64,000 nucleotides of DNA, taken from contig JAAFJT010000008.1 of the NCBI GenBank assembly GCA_013298955.1, positions 20,742-84,741 on the forward strand. The letters are read 5' to 3'. The stretch comes from Chitinophagales bacterium. Its GTDB lineage: Bacteria; Bacteroidota; Bacteroidia; Chitinophagales; Saprospiraceae. A program made the position numbers and the translations under genes. This document shows, piece after piece, positions 59,012 through 64,000 of this stretch (position 1 is its first letter; each line of letters starts with the position of its first letter). A model generated the notes under the pieces. That model was not told the DNA's origin, searched no databases, and saw only the letters and a program-made list of their open reading frames with translations.

Positions 59012-62000
59012 ATGATTTTCAACGAAGATTCTCGCGTAAAAATACCTACAATCCTACATCTCGTCCGATTAGGCTACGAATACTTGCCCTTGAAAGGACA
59101 AAAATGGGACGTGGCAACTAATATATTCACCGATTTATTTCAAAAAAGCATCCAACAATTAAATCCTCATTTCAACGCGGGCGATGTAAAACGGTTGTAT
59201 GATGAAGTCGCGCTTTCCTTAGAAAATGAGGATTTGGGCAGGGCGTTTTATGAAAAACTGGTGGCTCAATCGGGAACGCGCTTGATTGATTTCCACCATT
59301 TCGATAATAATTCCTTCCACGTTGTCACGGAATTGACGTATAAAAAAGAGGATATGGAATTTCGCCCCGATATCACGCTGCTCATCAACGGGATGCCTTT
59401 GGTTTTTATCGAAGTCAAAAAACCGAATAATCAAGACGGCGTTTTGGCGGAACACAGGCGCATCGAAAAACGTTTTAAAAATAAAAAATGGAGACCCTTT
59501 GCCAATATCACACAGTTGATGGTTTTTTCTAATAATATGCCTTACGATAATCGTTCAACTCAACCCATTGAAGGAGCGTTTTATGCAACATCGGCTTATC
59601 AAAAACCCGTTTTCAATTATTTTAGAGAGGAAGAAGCCTTTGACCTTGACAAAATCCTCAGAATGCTGCCAGACGACCTCGAAACAGCCATTCTGAAAGA
59701 TACTAATTTGGTCAGCATCAAATCGTCGGAAGCGTTTCTTACCAATAAAAAACCAGATTCGCCTACGAACCAGATTTGTACGTCCTTGTTTCAACGCGAA
59801 CGATTCGCCTTTTTATTGCAATATGGTTTGGTGTATGTCAAAGAGAATAACGGCAATTTGCAAAAACATATTATGCGTTATCCGCAACTGTTCGCCACCA
59901 AAGCCATTGAAAATACCTTAGAAAAAGGAATCAAAAAAGGGATTATTTGGCATACGCAGGGCAGCGGCAAAACCGCTTTGGCGTATTTCAGCGTGAAATA
60001 TTTGACCGATTATTTCCAATCGAAAGGCATTGTGCCTAAGTTTTATTTTATTGTGGATCGGTTGGATTTACTCATTCAAGCGGGAAAAGAGTTTAAAAGT
60101 AGAGATTTAGTCGTGCATGAAATCCATTCCCGCGAAGCGTTTTCAAAAGAGATTCAATCCAAAACCGTCCTGCACAATCATTCGGGTAAAGCAGAAATTA
60201 CGGTGGTCAATATTCAAAAATTTGAAAATGAGCCTGCGGTCGTTTCAAAAAAAGATTATCAACTCCATATTCAACGCATTTATTTCTTGGATGAAGTGCA
60301 TCGCAGTTATAACCCAAAAGGCAGTTTTTTGGCGAATTTGAATGAGTCGGACCCCAATGCTATTAAAATTGGCTTGACAGGTACACCTTTATTGGGCGAT
60401 GATTATAATTCTAAATCGTTGTTTGGCGGCTACATTCACAAATATTATTACAATGCCTCTATCGCGGACGGCTATACGTTGCGCCTCATTCGGGAGGAAA
60501 TTGAAACCCAATATAAATTGACGTTGCAACAGACGCTCGAAGACATTCTATTGCTCAAAGGCGATGCCGACCGAAAATTTATTTATGCGCATCCCAAATT
60601 TGTAGAGCCGATGTTGGATTATATCGTCCAAGATTTTGAAAAAGCCCGTATTACGATGAATGATAATGCGATTGGTGGCATGGTCGTTTGTGATTCTTCT
60701 GAGCAGGCGCGAAGGATGTTTGAGATTTTTGAAGCCAAATACGCGCCTAAAACGGTGGTATTGCCCACTTTAGCGATGGCGGCGGAACCTATAATGTCTT
60801 ACAATGCGCTCCAAAAAGCGGAACGTAAGGTGAAAACGGCGGCTTTGGTGTTGCACGATATTGATACGCGCAAAACTTCGGTCGAACAATTTAAAAATGG
60901 CGAAATGGATTTGCTGTTTGTTTATAATATGCTTTTGACGGGTTTTGACGCGCCCCGTTTGAAAAAACTTTACATCGGGCGGGTCATCAAATCGCACAAT
61001 CTTTTGCAAACGTTGACGCGGGTGAATCGCACTTTTAAAGATTTTCGATACGGTTATGTGGTGGATTTTGCCGATATCCAAAAAGAATTTGACCAAACCA
61101 ATAAGGCGTATTTTGATGAATTGCAAGCGGAATTGGGCGATGAAATGGAATTTTATAGCCATATTTTAAAATCGACCACTGAAATTAATGCCGAAATTCA
61201 AGAAATCAAGGAAGTTTTGTTTCGGTTTGATACGGTCAATCCAGAGGTCTTTTCACAACAAATGACCCAAATCAACGACCGAAATCAGCTTGTGAACGTG
61301 GTGAAAGTCTTGAATAATGCCCGCAGTTTGTATAATCTCATCCGCGTATCGGGTCAGTATGAAATGTTGGAACCATTGGATTTTCATAAACTTGCACCAT
61401 TAGCCCGCGCCGCAAACGAACGGTTGACGCTCATCAATACCAAAGAAGCCTTAGAAAATCAGGTGGATACTCAAAATTTACTGAATATTGCGCTCGAAGA
61501 TGTTATTTTTGCGTTTGTAAAAGTCAAAGAGGAAGAAATGGTGCTCGCGGACGCGCTGAAAGATATTTTGCAAAAAACACGCGAAACGCTTGGCGGCAAT
61601 TGGGACCCGAAAGACCCTGTTTTTGTGTCCTTGCGCGAAGAATTAGAGCGTTTGTTTAAAAAGAAAAACCTCAATGAAGTCAGCAAAGCCGAAATGGAAC
61701 GCAATATCAAAGCGTTGCAAGTGATTTATAATGCCGCAAAAGAGTTGGAGCGCAACAATCTTTTGCTCCAAGCCAAGTACGATAATGATGCGAAATATGC
61801 GCGGTTGCACAAACGGTTGATGGAAAAAAATCCTTTGACCAACAGCGAAATCAAATTGTTTGATGCGTTGCAGGGTTTGAAAGCTGCCGTGGATGCCCAG
61901 ATTTTGCAAAATGTGCAGATGATGCACAATGAAACTTTTGTAGAAAAAATGATGTTGCGCTTGGTGATTCAGCAATTGAGAAACAAATATCAGTTGCCCT

Positions 62001-62080
62001 TAGATGCGGAACAGGCAAAAACGATTCAATCCTGGATGGTGAAGGAATATTTAACCGAATTTAGGGGATTTGCTGCTTAA
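59012..62080 (+). CDS. hsdR: Type I restriction enzyme, R (motor/nuclease) subunit
   Basis: A 1022-aa subunit of a type I R-M complex: it translocates DNA with ATP and cuts at distance. N-terminal PD-(D/E)XK nuclease (EFRPDITLLINGMPLVFIEVKKPN, about 117-138). SF2 motor: Walker A HTQGSGKT near 315, FYFIVDRLDLLIQ, Walker B YFLDEVHRSYNPKGS near 428, LTGTPLLG, then GFDAPRLKKLYIGR and LLQTLTRVNRTF. A C-terminal helical region binds the methylase. Length is normal. hsdM follows after 409 bp containing a tandem palindrome array. Confidence 0.95.
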   Translation: MIFNEDSRVKIPTILHLVRLGYEYLPLKGQKWDVATNIFTDLFQKSIQQLNPHFNAGDVKRLYDEVALSLENEDLGRAFYEKLVAQSGTRLIDFHHFDNNSFHVVTELTYKKEDMEFRPDITLLINGMPLVFIEVKKPNNQDGVLAEHRRIEKRFKNKKWRPFANITQLMVFSNNMPYDNRSTQPIEGAFYATSAYQKPVFNYFREEEAFDLDKILRMLPDDLETAILKDTNLVSIKSSEAFLTNKKPDSPTNQICTSLFQRERFAFLLQYGLVYVKENNGNLQKHIMRYPQLFATKAIENTLEKGIKKGIIWHTQGSGKTALAYFSVKYLTDYFQSKGIVPKFYFIVDRLDLLIQAGKEFKSRDLVVHEIHSREAFSKEIQSKTVLHNHSGKAEITVVNIQKFENEPAVVSKKDYQLHIQRIYFLDEVHRSYNPKGSFLANLNESDPNAIKIGLTGTPLLGDDYNSKSLFGGYIHKYYYNASIADGYTLRLIREEIETQYKLTLQQTLEDILLLKGDADRKFIYAHPKFVEPMLDYIVQDFEKARITMNDNAIGGMVVCDSSEQARRMFEIFEAKYAPKTVVLPTLAMAAEPIMSYNALQKAERKVKTAALVLHDIDTRKTSVEQFKNGEMDLLFVYNMLLTGFDAPRLKKLYIGRVIKSHNLLQTLTRVNRTFKDFRYGYVVDFADIQKEFDQTNKAYFDELQAELGDEMEFYSHILKSTTEINAEIQEIKEVLFRFDTVNPEVFSQQMTQINDRNQLVNVVKVLNNARSLYNLIRVSGQYEMLEPLDFHKLAPLARAANERLTLINTKEALENQVDTQNLLNIALEDVIFAFVKVKEEEMVLADALKDILQKTRETLGGNWDPKDPVFVSLREELERLFKKKNLNEVSKAEMERNIKALQVIYNAAKELERNNLLLQAKYDNDAKYARLHKRLMEKNPLTNSEIKLFDALQGLKAAVDAQILQNVQMMHNETFVEKMMLRLVIQQLRNKYQLPLDAEQAKTIQSWMVKEYLTEFRGFAA

Positions 62081-62106
62081 ATTTTACTATGGAACGCGAA
62101 ATCACT

Positions 62107-62297
62107 GTTGAAAAAGTGGAACCATGTAGATACACACGGTCGTGTGTATCCTGTTTGAAAAGATGGAACCATGTAGATACACACGGTCGTGTGTATCCTG
62201 TTTGAAAAAGTGGAACCATGTAGATACACACGGTCGTGTGTATCCTGTTTGAAAAAGTGGAACCATGTAGATACACACGGTCGTGTGCATCTACATT
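62107..62297. repeat. Tandem array of four 47-bp palindrome-bearing repeats
   Basis: Units of GTTTGAAAAAGTGGAACCAT + GTAGATACACACGGTCGTGT + GTATCCT. The palindrome GATACACACG-GT-CGTGTGTATC starts at 62129, 62176, 62223 and 62270 (period exactly 47). In the last copy the palindrome is wider (ATGTAGAT..ATCTACAT) with one mismatch. Two direct copies of ACGCATGGATACGCACGACTT follow (62322-62363). Located between hsdR and hsdM; no coding role seen. Confidence 0.92.
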
Positions 62298-62383
62298 TAA
62301 AAGATTAATAATCAACAATTTACGCATGGATACGCACGACTTACGCATGGATACGCACGACTTCCACTTTTAAAACAGTGGAA

Positions 62384-62420
62384 CATTCAATTCGGGGGTC
62401 ACTGCCCCCCGAATTGAATG
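62384..62420. terminator. G/C-centred hairpin upstream of hsdM
   Basis: CATTCAATTCGGGGG / CCCCCGAATTGAATG around a 7-nt loop, 69 bp before the hsdM ATG. A TTCCACT..AGTGGAA stem precedes it (62362-62383). It could terminate the hsdR transcript or regulate hsdM expression. Confidence 0.7.
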
Positions 62421-62489
62421 ACGCTGCGAAAATTGTAAATCGAATCCGTACATTCATCAACCCGACAATATTATAAATATATAAAAAAG

Positions 62490-64000
62490 ATGACAACAAC
62501 TTTAGAGTTTGAAAAGCAAACCAAAACCATCATTGACGACCTCAAAAGCGTGTGCGCTAATTATGGTTTGGGCAATGATGGCAATGAATTTAAAATCATT
62601 ACGCAAGTCTTTTTGTACAAATTTCTCAACGACAAATTCGTTTATGAAATCAAAAAATTAGACCCGCAATTAGCCGACGCGCCTCATTTGGAAACGGCTT
62701 TAATGCAATATTCAACGGCGGATTACGAAATGTTGATGCTTCAAATGAACGAAAATATCGCTCTTTTGAAGCCTTCACAATTCATTACAGCCCTTTTTGG
62801 AAGGCAAAACGAAGCCAATTTTGCCCAAATCTTTGACAATACGCTCTTGGAGATTGCCAAAGAAAACAACGCCCTGTTTTCGGTCGTGACGGAGGGCGGT
62901 GAAAAAATCGTCCTTTTTGAAAATATCAGCAAATACGTCACCGACAAACGCGATGATTTTTGCCGCGCCCTTATCAATAAATTGGTCGCGTTTAGTTTTG
63001 AAAATATCTTTCACGAAAAATTTGATTTTTTCGCTACCATTTTTGAATACCTTATCAAAGATTATAATACGAATAGCGGCGGCAAATATGCTGAATATTT
63101 TACGCCGCATGCCGTCGCTAAAATTATGGCGGCTTGCCTCGTCACCGAAACCGTTTCGAGCGTCACTTGTTATGACCCTTCGGCGGGGTCGGGTACGTTG
63201 TTGATGAATTTGGCGCACGCTATCGGCGAGGATAAATGCACGATTTATTCGCAAGATATTTCTCAAAAATCGTCGAATCTCTTGCGTTTGAACTTGATTC
63301 TCAACAATTTAGTCCATTCGATTCCCAATATCGTCAAAGGAAATACCATTTTAGAGCCGTATCACAAAGACCATAACCAATTAAAAACCTTTGATTTTAT
63401 CGTCTCCAATCCGCCTTTTAAATTGGATTTTAGCGACTATTCACGCGATTTGGACCGAAAAGAAAACCATGAACGGTTTTTTGCGGGCATTCCGAATGTG
63501 CCGAATGCCAAAAAGGAAAGTATGGCGATTTATCTCCTTTTTATCCAACACATTATGTTTTCGCTGTCGAAAGGCAAGGGAAGAGCCGCGATTGTCGTCC
63601 CGACGGGTTTTATTACCGCACAAAGTGGCATCGAGCGCAAAATTCGGGAGCGTTTGGTGGAGCAGAAAATGTTGAAAGGCGTGGTGAGTATGCCGAGCAA
63701 TATTTTTGCCACGACGGGTACCAATGTCAGTATTTTGTTTTTGGATAAAGGCAATAAAAAAGGCGACATCGTTTTGATGGACGCTTCCAAACTCGGCACG
63801 ACGGTCAAAGAGGGCAAAAATCAAAAAACGGTCTTGTCCAATGCCGAAGAACAACACATCATTGATACCTTCAATCAACACATGGCGGTCGAGGATTTTA
63901 CGGTCGTCGTCTCTTACGAACAGATTGCTGAAAAAAACTATTCGTTGAGCGCGGGGCAGTATTTTGATGTCAAAATTGAATACAACGACATCGCGCCCGA
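62490..64000 (+). CDS. hsdM: Type I restriction-modification system, M (methyltransferase) subunit, 3' end beyond the window
   Basis: At least 503 codons from ATG 62490, still open at the window edge. The helical N-terminal domain HsdM_N is at about 1-150 (LEFEKQTKTIIDDLKSVCANYG). The N6-adenine methyltransferase domain follows: FTPHAVAKIMAACLV, motif I YDPSAGSGTLLMNLA near 230, motif IV FIVSNPPFKLDF near 307 (NPPF), VVPTGFITAQSGIERKIRERLVE and NVSILFLDKG. It methylates adenine to protect host DNA and forms the core of the M2S complex. hsdS should follow outside the window. Confidence 0.95.
   Translation, partial: MTTTLEFEKQTKTIIDDLKSVCANYGLGNDGNEFKIITQVFLYKFLNDKFVYEIKKLDPQLADAPHLETALMQYSTADYEMLMLQMNENIALLKPSQFITALFGRQNEANFAQIFDNTLLEIAKENNALFSVVTEGGEKIVLFENISKYVTDKRDDFCRALINKLVAFSFENIFHEKFDFFATIFEYLIKDYNTNSGGKYAEYFTPHAVAKIMAACLVTETVSSVTCYDPSAGSGTLLMNLAHAIGEDKCTIYSQDISQKSSNLLRLNLILNNLVHSIPNIVKGNTILEPYHKDHNQLKTFDFIVSNPPFKLDFSDYSRDLDRKENHERFFAGIPNVPNAKKESMAIYLLFIQHIMFSLSKGKGRAAIVVPTGFITAQSGIERKIRERLVEQKMLKGVVSMPSNIFATTGTNVSILFLDKGNKKGDIVLMDASKLGTTVKEGKNQKTVLSNAEEQHIIDTFNQHMAVEDFTVVVSYEQIAEKNYSLSAGQYFDVKIEYNDIAP

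Noticed and set aside
62107..62297. Possible CRISPR array
   Set aside because: The units are identical end to end with a 47-bp period and no variable spacers, and there are no cas genes.
62061..62348. Minus-strand ORFs with repeated TVCIYMVPLFQTGY
   Set aside because: Frame produced by the 47-bp tandem repeats; no start context or homology.

Overview
The window reads as a chromosomal segment of a gliding-type member of the Bacteroidota. The evidence is a SusC/SusD outer-membrane pair, a GldJ-type lipoprotein, many Bacteroidota lipoproteins (DUF4397, DUF4920, OmpA family), several promoters of the phylum's TTTG-N19-TANNTTTG type, and A+T-rich sequence with almost no Shine-Dalgarno sites. The family content would fit a Saprospirales, Chitinophagales or Cytophagales relative, but that finer placement is inference. 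I saw no rRNA, tRNA, transposase, integrase or phage structural gene.

Layout. 1-7.2 kb: an ECF sigma factor and a minus-strand SusC/SusD/DUF4397 nutrient-uptake operon. 7.8-12.3 kb: a peptide-type ABC importer (binding lipoprotein and two enlarged permeases, no ATPase). 12.4-16.5 kb: LMW phosphatase, SDR, LpxK and GldJ. 17-30 kb: small and housekeeping genes (TSUP permease, ArfB, SAM hydrolase, PhoH, HemW, HD hydrolase, PurN, a PD40/SPOR-like envelope protein, a LuxR-type response regulator), plus an overlapping nucleotidyltransferase-fold/small-protein pair. 30.4-41.7 kb: ECF sigma, MsbA-like ABC exporter, YicC, two glycosyltransferases, a class V aminotransferase, a flavin monooxygenase, a beta-barrel protein and an O-methyltransferase. 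42-47.8 kb: a tightly spaced minus-strand run holding an AAA ATPase plus DUF4435 (TOPRIM-like) pair that matches the PARIS anti-phage system, between an exported protein of unknown function and an alpha/beta hydrolase. 48-58.9 kb: alanine dehydrogenase, TsaE, amidohydrolase, OmpA, GNAT, a HEAT-cyclophilin lipoprotein, a DEAD helicase and ScpA. 59-64 kb: a type I restriction system (HsdR complete, HsdM cut by the window end).

The most striking property lies between the genes. Many intergenic gaps hold long inverted repeats that fall into at least five sequence families, called A-E here. A: GGAACGCGGATGACGCGGAT type. B: GCGTCAAGTTT type. C: perfect GGAGGGTTT/AAACCCTCC palindromes. D: GAATTAGGATT type. 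E: CACATAGG type. Copies of family A differ from each other, but the two arms of one copy usually change together, so pairing is preserved. Families are nested inside one another: D around A, D around C, and E around A. Several D and E arms begin in or directly next to the stop codon of a gene. This looks like a genome-wide system of structured 3'-end or intergenic RNA/DNA elements with no visible mobility gene. The two candidate defence loci (PARIS-like and type I R-M) lie about 12 kb apart; known PARIS systems sense phage anti-restriction proteins, so their co-occurrence is functionally sensible.
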